A DNA stretch of 64,000 nt, from contig CAWBCV010000001.1 of assembly GCA_963787425.1 (NCBI GenBank), positions 1,240,001 through 1,304,000 of the forward strand, given 5' to 3'. A program made the translations under genes and the position numbers. This document shows, piece by piece, positions 34,402 to 44,404 of this stretch (position 1 is its first letter; each line of letters begins with the position of its first letter). Below the pieces are notes generated by a model. That model was given only the letters and a program-made list of their open reading frames with translations, had not been told where the DNA came from and did no database searches. This stretch comes from AP-15 sp963787425. Its GTDB lineage: Bacteria > Pseudomonadota > Alphaproteobacteria > ATCC43930 > CGMCC-115725.

Positions 34402-36216
34402 ATGATCCTTGTCTTCGACTGCGCCAAACGGCTGAGCACAGTTCTGCTGATCGGGTCGGTGTTAGCTTTCTCGAACGTAGCGAACACTGCAGAGGTCAAC
34501 CCGCTGCGCCCGGTCGATACCGCCAGCCCCAGAGAGACACTGCAGGATTTCGTCGTGACGATGGACGGGATCTACCGGGGCTTGAAGGGTATTCTGCAGG
34601 AATACGCGGCGTCGGGAAGACTGTACCTCACTTCCGACGAACGACGCAGACAGGTCGAGGTTCTCTCCGCCGCAGCAAAAGCGATCAGGGTTCTGGACCT
34701 TTCCGATATTCCCCCTGTGCTCCAACAGACAGTCGCCGCCGAGCGGGCGATCCAATTAAAGGAGATACTCGACCGGATCGAGCTTCCTTCTTTCGAGAGT
34801 ATCCCGGACCGGAACGCGGCGGCGGGTCTGCCGTCCAAGCGGTGGCGGCTGCCGGAAACCGAGATCGACATTGCGCTTGTCGAGAACGGACCGCGCTCCG
34901 GGGAGTTTCTCTTCTCTGCCGGAACTGTAGATCGCCTCCCCGAATTTTACGAACGTGTTAAGAAACTGCCTTACAAGCCCGGCCCGACGGCCGAATTGAG
35001 CGATGTCTATCACCAATTGAGCGGGGGCGGTACCGCGACGATTTACGAGGCCTATCTGATTTCCCCAGTCGGATTGGAGCGAATCGTCCCGATCCGTTGG
35101 CTGCTGCGCGTGCCGGCCTGGGCCAAATCCCCGATCGCCGGGGCAGGTGCGTGGCAGTGGCTGGGGCTCGCGGTCGGGCTCGCCGTCTGCCTGGGATTTG
35201 TCTACGGGCTGTATCGCCTGAACCGGCATCTCGCGGGCCGCAGGGCAGAGGAGTCGGGCCCCGGCTGGCACGCCCTCTTGACCCCGCTGGCGATCATTCT
35301 CGTGACGGCCTTCCCGGTGCCGTTGCTCTGCGCGATCTTCCGGATCGGTGGGACTGCGCGCATCGCCATCACCTATATGCAGACCGGCGCGCTATATCTC
35401 AGCGCCGCTTGGTTATCCCTGATCGCCGCGAGCCTTCTCGCTGAAGCGATCGTCGCGTCGGAGCGTCTGCGACGCGGCAGCCTGGACAGCCAGCTGATCA
35501 GGCTCGGTATGCGCTTCGTCGGCCTCGGGATCGCCGTCGGTTTCTTGATCCAAGGCTCCTATGAACTAGGCTTCCCGACGTATTCGGTCCTGGCTGGACT
35601 AGGTGTCGGCGGTTTGGCCGTGGCACTGGCGGCTCGGGACAGCCTCGCCAACCTCCTCGGCTCGATGTTGATCATGATCGAAAAGCCGTTTCGCGTCGGT
35701 CATTACGTGAAAGTGTCCGGTGGCGAAGGTACCGTCGAGGATGTCGGCTTCCGCAGCACGCGCATCCGGACGCCGGATAACTCGTTGATATCAATTCCGA
35801 ACAACTCCGTGGTCAATGCAACCGTGGAAAACCTCAGTCTTCGCAAGATGCGCCGTCAACGCTTTCTGATCCAAGTCACCTACGACACTCCTCGCGAAAA
35901 GCTCGAACAGCTGATTGCCGGTATCAAACAGATTATTACCGATCATCCGCTGACGAACAAAACCAATTTCGACGTCCGTTTCAATGATTTTGGGGAAAGC
36001 AGTCTCAATATCCTGGTTTATTTTTATATCGAGACCACAGACTATTCGTCAGAGCTGGTGGCGCGCGAGGAGATCCTGTTGCAAATCATGGACCTCGCAA
36101 AACAATTCGGCATCGATTTTGCCTTCCCGACCCGAACTCTAGTGATCGAGACCCCGGAGGCGGATGCGGGCCTCCCACGACGAGAAGCATTCGACGCGAT
36201 CCTCGGCCGCCGCTGA
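34402..36216 (+). CDS. MscS-family mechanosensitive channel
   Basis: 604 aa; ATG at 34402 preferred because TGAGGAG lies seven bases before it. Signal peptide (LSTVLLIGSVLAFSNVANTA), a periplasmic helical domain of about 200 residues, transmembrane helices around 245, 285, 320 and 370, then the pore-lining Gly/Ala helix VLAGLGVGGLAVALAARDSL and the beta domain (MIEKPFRVGHYVKVSGGEG, VEDVGFRSTRIRTPDNSLIS, PNNSVV). All MscS hallmarks are present, in inner-membrane large-type architecture. It opens under membrane tension, protecting against osmotic downshock. Confidence 0.9.
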   Translation: MILVFDCAKRLSTVLLIGSVLAFSNVANTAEVNPLRPVDTASPRETLQDFVVTMDGIYRGLKGILQEYAASGRLYLTSDERRRQVEVLSAAAKAIRVLDLSDIPPVLQQTVAAERAIQLKEILDRIELPSFESIPDRNAAAGLPSKRWRLPETEIDIALVENGPRSGEFLFSAGTVDRLPEFYERVKKLPYKPGPTAELSDVYHQLSGGGTATIYEAYLISPVGLERIVPIRWLLRVPAWAKSPIAGAGAWQWLGLAVGLAVCLGFVYGLYRLNRHLAGRRAEESGPGWHALLTPLAIILVTAFPVPLLCAIFRIGGTARIAITYMQTGALYLSAAWLSLIAASLLAEAIVASERLRRGSLDSQLIRLGMRFVGLGIAVGFLIQGSYELGFPTYSVLAGLGVGGLAVALAARDSLANLLGSMLIMIEKPFRVGHYVKVSGGEGTVEDVGFRSTRIRTPDNSLISIPNNSVVNATVENLSLRKMRRQRFLIQVTYDTPREKLEQLIAGIKQIITDHPLTNKTNFDVRFNDFGESSLNILVYFYIETTDYSSELVAREEILLQIMDLAKQFGIDFAFPTRTLVIETPEADAGLPRREAFDAILGRR

Positions 36217-36463
36217 GCGTGATCGGCTGGGGCTCCGCACAAACATTATCTCCGTTGCCGACGCAAGGACGGAGTGCCACAGAACTGCCACCCATTTGAG
36301 CGTCGACAAGGGCCTAACATATCGGGCTGGGTCAATTGATGATGTTCCTCCGCAGCGAGTCGGCCGCGGCGTGATGGGGTTGTGTGAGCGGATGAATGCT
36401 GAGCGCCGCTCCTCCCGTCGTAAAGCGCACGGGTTACGAGACGAAAGAGCCGGAGAGGAAAAT

Positions 36464-36700
36464 ATGAAACTGTGGTCCCACTTTACCAAGGTGGTCTCGG
36501 TCTCGGCACTGTTGGCAGTGTGTGTGGTTGCGCCGGCCCTGAATGCGCGGGCGGCGGACCCCTAATCGATGCCGACGCGAGTGCTGTGCTGGCCGCGACG
36601 TCGAGCTATCTCGCCAACCTGAAGAATTTCTCGGTCAACTATGTCGCGGTTGACGAGGTCGTCACCGCCGAGGGCCAGCATGCACCAGATACGCCGGGGG
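36464..36700 (+). pseudogene. DUF2092-type exported protein, N-terminal stub
   Basis: Signal peptide MKLWSHFTKVVSVSALLAVC...ALNARAADP, then after a one-base slip near 36560 DADASAVLAATSSYLANLKN and FSVNYVAVDEVVTAEGQ, the opening of DUF2092 proteins. The sequence then turns into a direct repeat (GCCAGCATGCACCAGATAC, twice, about 27 bp apart) and unrelated bases. About 75 of an expected 250 residues remain. Confidence 0.6.
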
Positions 36701-37028
36701 CCAGCATGCACCAGATACAAGGGCGGGTTCAGCGCCGGCTATTCGCTTGTAGACCGGCGAACGCCAGCTCTCGGCACGTCTCGTCCGTCACGCTCTGAAC
36801 CATGGCAACGTACTTGAAGGGTCCGTTGAGAGATCGGATAGCGGACGGTGGAAACCCCGGGTGCCAAGGGCAGGTAGCCACCCATGGCAGACATTGGCGG
36901 AACAGCGATCTGACCCCCGCTTCGGATTAATCGTGCCGGTTGGCGCTCATTGAAACGCCCGCACCAACTTAGCGGTTCTGACCTATTCGCCACGCGCGTC
37001 AAATGCCATTTCGCCCTTGCCGTTTTAC

Positions 37029-37080
37029 TATGTGGCCGCGGCAGGTGAGCGCTCAGCCGGGATGGCGCGCCACGCGGCAC
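37029..37080 (-). repeat. Short diverged copy of the molybdopterin-dehydrogenase 3' end
   Basis: About 50 bp closely resembling 38276-38328, the last codons of the molybdopterin subunit gene, in the same orientation. The copy encodes RAIPAERSPAAAT-stop against RAIRAGRSAAAATS-stop. Surrounding sequence (36701-37185) shows no gene. Confidence 0.5.
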
Positions 37081-37185
37081 ATGACAATCCTCGCTTACTT
37101 TCTGACGAACGATGGGCCTCGGGCCCGCCAGGGCTAAAGCGACCAGCATGCAACGCAATCCAGAACAGCCCCCTTTTCGAAGCTT

Positions 37186-37539
37186 CTACGGGTTCGGATA
37201 CATGCGAGCCTTGATTGCCGCTAATTGTGCAATCACTGCTTCATCGACGATCTTCGTGAAACGCGGCACCTTTTCTTCCCTCCACTCGGCCGGTTCAAAA
37301 AACATGTGCAGCGGGCGTAAGTCGAAAAGTCCGCCGTTCCGGTAAGCGTATGCCTCCTCATATAACGGTCGGTATACTTGCATGAAGGCGTCTTCAGCGC
37401 GACAATCGCCCTCAGTGTGGTGGCCAACTCCGTAAATATAATATGCGTAATTATTCAGCGGTCCGTCCGGATCATGTTTGAAGTGATAATAATACCCGGG
37501 CTCGGGTAGCTCCGTAGGCGGTTGTATGTCATACGCCAT
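37186..37539 (-). CDS. DUF1653-family protein
   Basis: 117 aa from the Met at 37539 (a second Met is one codon upstream). DUF1653 signature: PGYYYHFKHDPDGPLNNYAY, GVGHHTEGD, VYRPLYEEAYAY, LRPLHMFFEPAEW and VPRFTKI. Full length; a YxH..K fold of unknown function. Stands alone between debris and the divergent AllA-like gene. Confidence 0.8.
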   Translation of the reverse strand: MAYDIQPPTELPEPGYYYHFKHDPDGPLNNYAYYIYGVGHHTEGDCRAEDAFMQVYRPLYEEAYAYRNGGLFDLRPLHMFFEPAEWREEKVPRFTKIVDEAVIAQLAAIKARMYPNP

Positions 37540-37695
37540 CACATGGCTCTCCCCGACTGCAGCTCAATACGGTAGAGATCGAATCCCGGCGATGGTACCT
37601 TCTGGCGTGACAAAGTCGAGACGCTACCAACGCGTCCTGCTCGCAGTTTCGGCCACTCAGAGCTGGCCGGGTGGGTAATTGAAGAGGAGGTGACG

Positions 37696-38220
37696 ATGAA
37701 CGATGTGGGCACCATACCACGGCACATGCTGGACGTCAGGGAGCTGACGGCGGAGGCGTTCGCACCCTACGGCCAGGTCATCGCGCCGCTACGGACGGGC
37801 GGCCAGGGTGTCGAGACCCGCTACGACCCCGAAGCCTCGGCGAGTGAGGCAAAGCTCGTCCTGGGCAATGGCGAGCCGCGGCTGTGGATCATGCATTTGC
37901 CGCATGTCGGACTCGGCTTCAGGCGGATCGCGCGCCACCGGCGGGTTACGCAGTGCCTGGGCTCGCTCGGCGGCAAAGAATGGCTGATCGGCGTCGCGCC
38001 ACCGGGCGACCTTAATGATGATGCGCGGCCGCGCGTCGAGGATATCGCCGCCTTCCGGGTGCCCGGCGATCGCCTCATCAAGCTGCACGTCGCGACTTGG
38101 CACGCGGGGCCGCATTTCGTCCACGACGAATGCCTATTCATCAACCTTGAGAACCTGGACACGAACCGGGGTGATTTTCACGGCGTGCCGCTTCCGGTCG
38201 AGTGCCGGTACCGGCTCTAA
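37696..38220 (+). CDS. Ureidoglycolate lyase-family (AllA-like) protein
   Basis: 174 aa; ATG at 37696 preferred over the GTG at 37690 since GAGGAGG sits at the right distance. Cupin fold: LTAEAFAPYGQVI near the start, RRVTQCLGSLGGKEWLIGVA, and late HVATWHAGPHF with conserved His residues, then LFINLENLDTNRGDFH. Family members release urea and glyoxylate from ureidoglycolate in purine breakdown. The adjacent molybdenum-hydroxylase gene would fit purine or N-heterocycle oxidation, though that gene looks more CO-dehydrogenase-like. Confidence 0.82.
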   Translation: MNDVGTIPRHMLDVRELTAEAFAPYGQVIAPLRTGGQGVETRYDPEASASEAKLVLGNGEPRLWIMHLPHVGLGFRRIARHRRVTQCLGSLGGKEWLIGVAPPGDLNDDARPRVEDIAAFRVPGDRLIKLHVATWHAGPHFVHDECLFINLENLDTNRGDFHGVPLPVECRYRL

Positions 38221-38272
38221 GTCGCACGATGGCGAGAGGCTGCGATCAACACTTTGACGGGCCCTAGCCACT

Positions 38273-40644
38273 TCACGATGTGGCCGCGGCAGCCGAGCGT
38301 CCAGCCCGAATGGCGCGCCACACCCTCTCGGCGGTCGCCGGCATCTCGACGTGGTGAACTCCCAGTTCAGCGAGGGCGTCGACGATAGCGTTGATCACTG
38401 CTGCCAACGCGGGTGTCGTACCCCCTTCGCCGCCGGAACGGACGCCAAGCCGGTTTGTCGGCGCGGGAACTTCGCTGAGCGTCGTGGCCAAATTTGGCAG
38501 GGTATCGGCCCGCGGCATCGCGTAGTCCATGAAACTCGCCGCCAGCAGCTGCCCTGTCTTGGGCTCGTAATAGCTGTTTTCAAGCAGCCTCTGGCCGACA
38601 CCTTGGGCAATCCCGCCATGCGTTTGACCGTGCAGGATCAGCGGATTGATGGCGCGCCCGACATCGTCCACGGCAGCGTACCCGACGATTTGCACCCACC
38701 CGTATCAGGATCTACTTCGACTTCGCATACCTGCGTTCCATACGGAAAGCTCGCGACGGGAAGCGTCTGGTCGGAGATGCCGGCGAGCGGACCCTGCAGA
38801 TCCTCCGGCAAGTCCGTACGCGTGACGGCAGCGGCGGCGACCTCGAAGATGCCGACCTCGCGATCGGTGCCGGCGACCCGGTATCGGCCACGCTCGAACT
38901 CGATGTCGATCTCGCCTGTCTCGAGCAGGGAGCCGGCGATCTTGCGACCCTTATCGATGATGTCGTCGGTTGCCTTACCGATAATCGTGGTGGCCAGCTT
39001 CATCGAACGGCCGGAATGGGAGCCGCCACCCGCCGCAACCCGGGCGGTGTCGTGGGCGACGTAAGTGATGCTCTCGAACGGCACTCCAAGCCATTCGGTG
39101 ACAAGCTGCGCGAAACTGGTTTCGTGGCCTTGCCCGGAGGACATCGTGCCCATCACCAGTTCGACCCGGCCCTCCGGAAGTACGGTGATCTCGGTGCGCT
39201 CGCGCGGCGCGCCTGATGTGATCTCGACATAATTGGCGATGCCGATACCGCGCAGCTTGCCGCGTTCTCTAGATTCGGCGCGCCGGGCAGAGAATCCATC
39301 CCAATCGGCGAGCTCCAGCGCCGTGTCCATCGCGTCCTCGTAGCGGCCGTTGTCGTAGGTGATGCCCAGCGGATTGGCGTAGGGCTGGGCGGCAGGCGGG
39401 ATCATGTTCCGGCGTCGCAGCGCTACCGGGTCGAGCCCCAGCTGGTCCGCTGCCAGATCGACCAGTCGCTCGATTACAAAGATCGCCTCGGGTCGGCCGG
39501 CGCTTCGATAAGGGGTCGTCGAGACGGTGTTGGTGACGGCACCGCGACCGCGGAAATAGCCGACCGGGATGCGATAAACGTTTGACATCAGGCCGAGCCC
39601 CTTTTGGAGGGACACGAAAGCGGCCGCGTGCCCACCGAGGTTGCTGAGGTTCGAGCCGCGAACTGCGAGGAAATTCCCATCCTTGTCGAGAGCAAGCTCA
39701 GCCTCGACCGTCAGGTCCCGCCCCTGATAATCGCTGAGAAACGCCTCGCTCCGTTCGCACGTCCATTTCACCGGCCGCCCCACTCGGCGCGCAGCCCAGG
39801 CGAGTAATGCGTACTCGGGATAGAAGAAGTTCCGCGTGCCGAAATTTCCACCCATGTCCCCGCACACCCAGCGAACCTGCTCGGCTGGCACACCCAGGAC
39901 CTGGGCGAGGTCGATCCGCAGCTTCGCGACGCCGCGACCGCTGCCGGCGTAAAGGGTGTAATGCCCGGTCGCCGCATCGTATTCAGCCGTTGTGGTGCGG
40001 GGCTCCATCGGGACACCGGTGACGCGCTGCACCCAAGTGTCGAACCGAACGATGTGGGCGGCGCACCGGAAAGCCTGTGTCGTCGCCGCCTCGTCCCCAA
40101 CCTCGATATCGGCGCAGAGATTATCCGGCGCATTTTCCCACAGGCGCGGGGCGTCCTGCTTCACCGCGTCGGCAGCCCGAACTACCGCGGGCAACGGCTC
40201 ATAGGTGATCTCGAGCAGCTCGGCTGCGTCCTTGGCCTGATCGACGGTCTCGGCGACGACCATAGCGACCGCCTCGCCGACAAAACGGGCCTTATCGGGC
40301 GGCATCGGGTAGTCTTGCGTCGTGATCGGATCGAAGCCTCGAACCCGGACGGCCACATCGGGTCGCCCCATAAGGCCTGCACCGTGCGGGATTGGCGCGA
40401 GCCCGTCGGCGACGTAGTCATGGCCGGTTAGGACCGCGAGTACGCCGGGGGAGCTGAGCGCTGCTGCCTTGTCGATGGACCCGATGTGCGCATGAGCGTG
40501 GGGCGAACGCACGATCACGGCATGCGCTAATTTCGGCAGATGGATGTCATCGGCAAAGCTGCCTCGGCCGGTGAGGAGACGAAAATCCTCCTTGCGCCGC
40601 ACCGGCTGACCGATGCCGCTCGTCATGTTGGCCGACAAATTCAT
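38273..40644 (-). pseudogene. Xanthine dehydrogenase-family molybdopterin-binding subunit, one frameshift
   Basis: About 790 aa. Start at 40644 (MNLSANMTSGIGQPVRRKED), with GGAG upstream. Aldehyde-oxidase/CO-dehydrogenase large-subunit pattern: IGQPVRRKEDFRLLTGRG, HGAGLMGRPDV, RFVGEAVAMVVAET, GVPMEPRTTTAEYD, GDMGGNFGTRNFFYPEYAL, PYRSAGRPEAIFVIERLVDL. After a frameshift near 38695 it runs VGYAAVDDVGRAINPLILHG and GVRSGGEGGTTPAL, which carries the active-site Glu. FAD and 2Fe-2S subunits are not in the window, so partners must be elsewhere or lost. One indel only; substrate not deducible. Confidence 0.87.
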
Positions 40645-40773
40645 GCTCGCTAACTCCGCCGTACCCGGTTGGCGCTTCATCGTTACCAAGGGCTCCGGTC
40701 GGCGCAACCGACGTTGGAGAAGATGCGGTTGTCTGCGGCGCTATAAAGGCGCTGCATTTTTAGAGAACGCTCT

Positions 40774-40932
40774 ATGGCCCAAAGGGCTGGAACCGCCAAC
40801 CTGCCGCCGCACGGTGGACAGGTTCCCAAGTGGCTCGCCGACCGCATGACTCGCCTCGGGGCGGTGATTAACGAAGCGATTGTCCATTATTACGGCCGTG
40901 ATGAGTTGTTGCGCCGTCTTGCCCACCCGTGA
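40774..40932 (+). pseudogene. DUF763 protein, N-terminal stub
   Basis: 52 codons (MAQRAGTANLPPHGGQVPKW, LADRMTRLGAVINEAIVHYY, GRDELLRRLAHP) match the start of DUF763 proteins, which are normally around 400 aa, then hit TGA. Sequence after the stop shows no continuation. Truncated remnant. Confidence 0.65.
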
Positions 40933-41180
40933 TTTGGCGCGGCGGCGAAAAGCTGGGCGATGCGGGTAAGCGGACGACGTTCCGAGACGTTTCCAATTCG
41001 CTAAGGATATCTTGACGCTTTTTAGATTCAGCTACCCGGCATCAGCTATCTGTTATGAACCAGAGGCGATGGTTGAAGAATTTTAGAAGTCTTGGTTAAG
41101 AATTCGGACTTAGCTGGTGGCAATATGTATTTTATGATCCTACGCTTGCGCCCGCAGCTTGACAGCACGGGCTATCGCCG

Positions 41181-42245
41181 ATGAAACCGATAGCCATCGG
41201 ATCGAAGCTGCTCATCATCGCCGCGACGGTGCTGGCGATCGCGATTACCACTTCGGCCGAGGCGAAACATGGCGGCGAGGGTTGGCATGGAGGGGGATGG
41301 GGCTGGCATGGCGGCGAAACCTGGCACGGGGGCGGGGCGTGGCACGGCGGTGGTGGTTGGAATCGCCCTGTAGGCTGGCACGACAACGGCCGGCATCTCG
41401 GCTGGTACAAGCACGGATGGGGCAGTCCCGAGTGGCGTGGACCCGTCGCCTCCGGCTATGGCTGGCGCGGCTGGCGAGGGCCCGGATTTGTCGGCTCCGG
41501 CGCGGGCTGGTGGGATTGGCGCCACACTTGGGGGTGGGGTGGCTTTGGCTGGGGATGGCGCCCCGGTTCATGGGCCTGGGGCAGCCTATTCGTTGGTGCC
41601 TCGTTCGGCGTAATTGTCGCTCCTCCGGTAATCGTGGTGCCGCCGCCGATCTACGCCGCACCGCCGCCGATTGTTGCCGGACTTCCGTATATCCGCCCGC
41701 CGCCGATCGTAGCGGCCCCGCCAGCCGTTGCAGCTCCTTCTGCACCTGCTGTCGCGCCGCTACCGGTGGGCCCGCTGCTCGGCGCGACGGTGCCGCCACC
41801 GATCGTGGTCCTGCCGCCCCCCGAAATCATCGTTGCGGTGGCGCCGCCATTAATCATCTTCACGCCGCCCGCCTTCGCGTTCTTTATCGGTCCTCCCGTC
41901 CTGGCCTTCGCCACCATCGGGCCCGGGTGGTGGGATGGCGGTTACGTGACTGGCGGGTTCGCAGGCGTCGGAGTGGGCGCGGCATTTGGTCATTTCGGCC
42001 ACACCGGGCCCGGATTTGGCGGGATGTCTCGGGGTGTCCACGGCTGGCCGGCAACGCGCTCCCACGGGGCCAGCACCTGGCACGGTGGTCGCCTTGGCGG
42101 CTGGCATGGCGGCGGCTTCGGCGGCTGGCATGGCGGCGGCTTCGGCGGCTGGCATGGCGGCGGCTGGCACGGTGGTGGTTTTGGCGGCTGGCATGAGGCC
42201 CGAGGGAGTGGTGGCTTCGGCGGTGGGCACGGCCACGGGCGCTAA
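41181..42245 (+). CDS. Secreted Gly/His/Trp-rich repeat protein
   Basis: 354 aa. Signal peptide LLIIAATVLAIAITTSAEA, then WHGGG-type repeats (HGGEGWHGGGWGWHGGETWH), a proline/valine-rich middle (PPVIVVPPPIYAAPPP, PPPIVVLPPPEIIVAVAPP), a hydrophobic patch, and a C-terminal tract of GGWHGGGF repeats ending GGGHGHGR. Exported, low complexity, many His, which might bind metal or make a surface layer. Parallel frames on this DNA also look repetitive, but this one alone has a start, a signal peptide and good composition. No family assigned. Confidence 0.7.
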   Translation: MKPIAIGSKLLIIAATVLAIAITTSAEAKHGGEGWHGGGWGWHGGETWHGGGAWHGGGGWNRPVGWHDNGRHLGWYKHGWGSPEWRGPVASGYGWRGWRGPGFVGSGAGWWDWRHTWGWGGFGWGWRPGSWAWGSLFVGASFGVIVAPPVIVVPPPIYAAPPPIVAGLPYIRPPPIVAAPPAVAAPSAPAVAPLPVGPLLGATVPPPIVVLPPPEIIVAVAPPLIIFTPPAFAFFIGPPVLAFATIGPGWWDGGYVTGGFAGVGVGAAFGHFGHTGPGFGGMSRGVHGWPATRSHGASTWHGGRLGGWHGGGFGGWHGGGFGGWHGGGWHGGGFGGWHEARGSGGFGGGHGHGR

Positions 42246-42271
42246 GCCGATTGATCATAGGAGAGTAAACC

Positions 42272-42787
42272 ATGTTGGTCTCAAACCTTGGACGCTGTAT
42301 CGCTCTGGCAGCTTTGCTTGTTCCCTCCCTTGGCCTCACCCAATCGGCGCCGACGGCCCAGCTCCCCCCAACCGCAACTGCTGCGCCGCCTGCGGCCTCA
42401 CCGCCGGCTGCGCAATCGGCATCGCCTGCTCCTTCAGCCGCCACCCAAGCCGCGGTGGATCAGCGGATCCGGACGCTGCAGTCACAACTCGGCATCACCG
42501 AAGCGCAGACGCCGCTGTGGACTGTCTTCGCCCAGGCGATGCGCGATAATGCCGCGAGCACGGATGCGCTCTTCACCCAGCGCGCCCACGCCGTGACCTC
42601 GATGAGTGCGGTCGACAACATGCACTCCTACGCTCAGATCGCGCGCGCTTACGCCGATAACACCGAGCGCTTGGCGACTGCCTTCGACAGCCTCTATGCG
42701 AGCCTCACGGATACCCAGAAGCAGGCCGCCGACACGCTGTTCCGCGAGCAGGCCTCAGCCGCCACCCAGCCGCGAACTCGGCGTTGA
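42272..42787 (+). CDS. Periplasmic Spy/CpxP-like LTXXQ-motif protein
   Basis: 171 aa; AGGAGAG before the ATG. Signal peptide (IALAALLVPSLGLTQSA), Pro/Ala linker, then helical LTXXQ-type region: RTLQSQLGITEAQTPLWTVF, FAQAMRDNAAS and SLTDTQKQAADTLFREQ. Spy and CpxP relatives are periplasmic chaperones or metal/stress sensors. It lies 26 bp after the His-rich secreted protein and is probably co-transcribed, which fits a joint envelope or metal role. Confidence 0.8.
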   Translation: MLVSNLGRCIALAALLVPSLGLTQSAPTAQLPPTATAAPPAASPPAAQSASPAPSAATQAAVDQRIRTLQSQLGITEAQTPLWTVFAQAMRDNAASTDALFTQRAHAVTSMSAVDNMHSYAQIARAYADNTERLATAFDSLYASLTDTQKQAADTLFREQASAATQPRTRR

Positions 42788-43068
42788 AGCGCTGTGAGAT
42801 CAAGCGGGGGCATCTAGGGGCTGTCGGCCGTCAAAACGGGAGGAGGCAGAAGGGTTCCGCCGGGCCCAACGCTGAGCCCGCTGCTCGTCGGAGGACCCGT
42901 GAAAGAGGAGGACCGCGAGACGACCCCACTGAGCCATGAAGGCCTAGGGATGGAGATATGCGCGCCGCCAGATAGGACCCATAAAAGTGAAAATCGATCT
43001 TGAAATCGCCGGGGACCCCCTGATCGGAAAAAGCGAATCGCGGAGACGCAAGGGCGGAGGGGTCTGCA

Positions 43069-43761
43069 TCAGCCATCTGGGATTTCGATTGCCCGCGCTT
43101 TTTTCGGTTCGTACCCGAGCGCTCTCGCGTGCTTCTTCACCGTGCTGTAAGGGATGCGCGTCCTCCTGCTCACGGCATGCCAGCTGTCGCCGGTTTCGAG
43201 CGCTTCGACGAGCTTGTCCCGATCAACATTGCTAAATTTCGGCCTGCCCAGGACTTTGCCCTTCGCGCGCGCTCGTTCGAGGCCAGCTTTCGTCCTCTGA
43301 CTAATCTTTTCGCGCTCCAGCTTGGCCAGTGAGGCGAGAGTTGCGAGCAGGATGTTGCGGACGAGCTCGTTCTCCGTCGACAAATGCTCTTCAGTGAACG
43401 AGCGGAATGCGACACCATGCGAGGTGAGGCGCTGAAGGTATCCAACCGTAGTCGCCATGCCCTCACGGCTGAAGCGGTCGAGCGACCATACGAGCAGGAG
43501 ATCAAATTCGCGTCGCGCGGCGCCGACAAACATTGCGGCGAGCTGCTTGCGGTACTCGATGCCCTTGCCGCCGTTCTCATGCTCGACGTACTCCCGCACG
43601 ACCGGATAGCCCATACGCTCGCACCATGCCCGCAGCTGCAATAGCTGGTTGTCGGGGGTTTGCCCCTTATCCTCGGTCGATACCCTCGCGTAGATTGCAG
43701 CACGGTTTGAAGGTAGGCTTGCCGCACGGTTTGAAGGTAGGTTTGCGACGCTCACAGACAT
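43069..43761 (-). CDS. Serine recombinase (resolvase/invertase family)
   Basis: 230 aa. Catalytic N-terminal domain: AAIYARVSTEDKGQTPDNQ with the nucleophile Ser, VWSLDRFSREGMATTVGYLQ and EREKISQRTKAGLERARAKG; C-terminal HTH (TGDSWHAVSRRTRIPYSTVK). Small resolvase/invertase size. The N-terminus carries a duplicated SLPSNRAA-type heptad, encoded by two 22-bp direct repeats at about 43699-43745; one copy may be a recent expansion. Its target site is unknown; it borders the polymerase/IS region. Confidence 0.87.
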   Translation of the reverse strand: MSVSVANLPSNRAASLPSNRAAIYARVSTEDKGQTPDNQLLQLRAWCERMGYPVVREYVEHENGGKGIEYRKQLAAMFVGAARREFDLLLVWSLDRFSREGMATTVGYLQRLTSHGVAFRSFTEEHLSTENELVRNILLATLASLAKLEREKISQRTKAGLERARAKGKVLGRPKFSNVDRDKLVEALETGDSWHAVSRRTRIPYSTVKKHARALGYEPKKARAIEIPDG

Positions 43762-44404
43762 TAAACGTTCCTTTTGTACCCATCTCTTGCGACTGCCGGG
43801 TCGCGTTGCTTTTCAATAGCTTAGACGAGGCATTGACACGACCGTTTTGTGCCTATCGTGTCCGCTTTCGGAGGCAAACGTTCGGTGCCGTGATGCGCTT
43901 GGGGAGAGTGATGTTTGTAGCCCCCTTTAAAGGGGGTTTGGGGGGCGAAGAGTTGCTAGCTTATTCAGAGGCTTAGAAGAAAATGGGGCTGCAGTCCTCA
44001 CCATGAGGCATTGCAGGGCGGTTCAATTAATCAATTCGTATCAAAAAGGCAGTGTTTTCAATATCTTGTGATACTTTTTGACAATTCCGATCCATGGCGC
44101 AGCTGTGTGGCACTTTCTTATGATCGCTCGAACTGATCACGTAAGCGACTGCGTTGACCATTTGGGCTTCATCTCCGGACTGCGCATACACCTTGCCACC
44201 GTTTTATTTTTGTACAATCGAATACGAGCTGTGCGACCGCGGCCCGGTTGTCGCCTCGGCGTCGGATCCTCGAGAACCGTTGGTTGACCACCTTACACCC
44301 CACCCAATGGCGTACAGCGAGGTGCATCGGCCGCATTCGCCATTTAGCGATAAGCTAAATTTTTTCGCGATCGGTCGAGCTGAGGCTGACGGCGGTCTTC
44401 CTCG
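43762..44404. other. Intergenic region with a 16-bp palindrome
   Basis: No gene recognised. CCCCCTTTAAAGGGGG (43921-43936) is a perfect palindrome followed by TTTGGGGGG; it may be a terminator or recombination site. AT-rich stretches at about 44030-44090 and 44190-44225. Confidence 0.4.

Noticed and set aside
41159..42196. Alternative frame through the Gly/His-rich gene (Arg/Leu/Trp-rich repeats)
   Set aside because: Lacks a signal peptide and ribosome site; repetition of the DNA makes all frames look regular.
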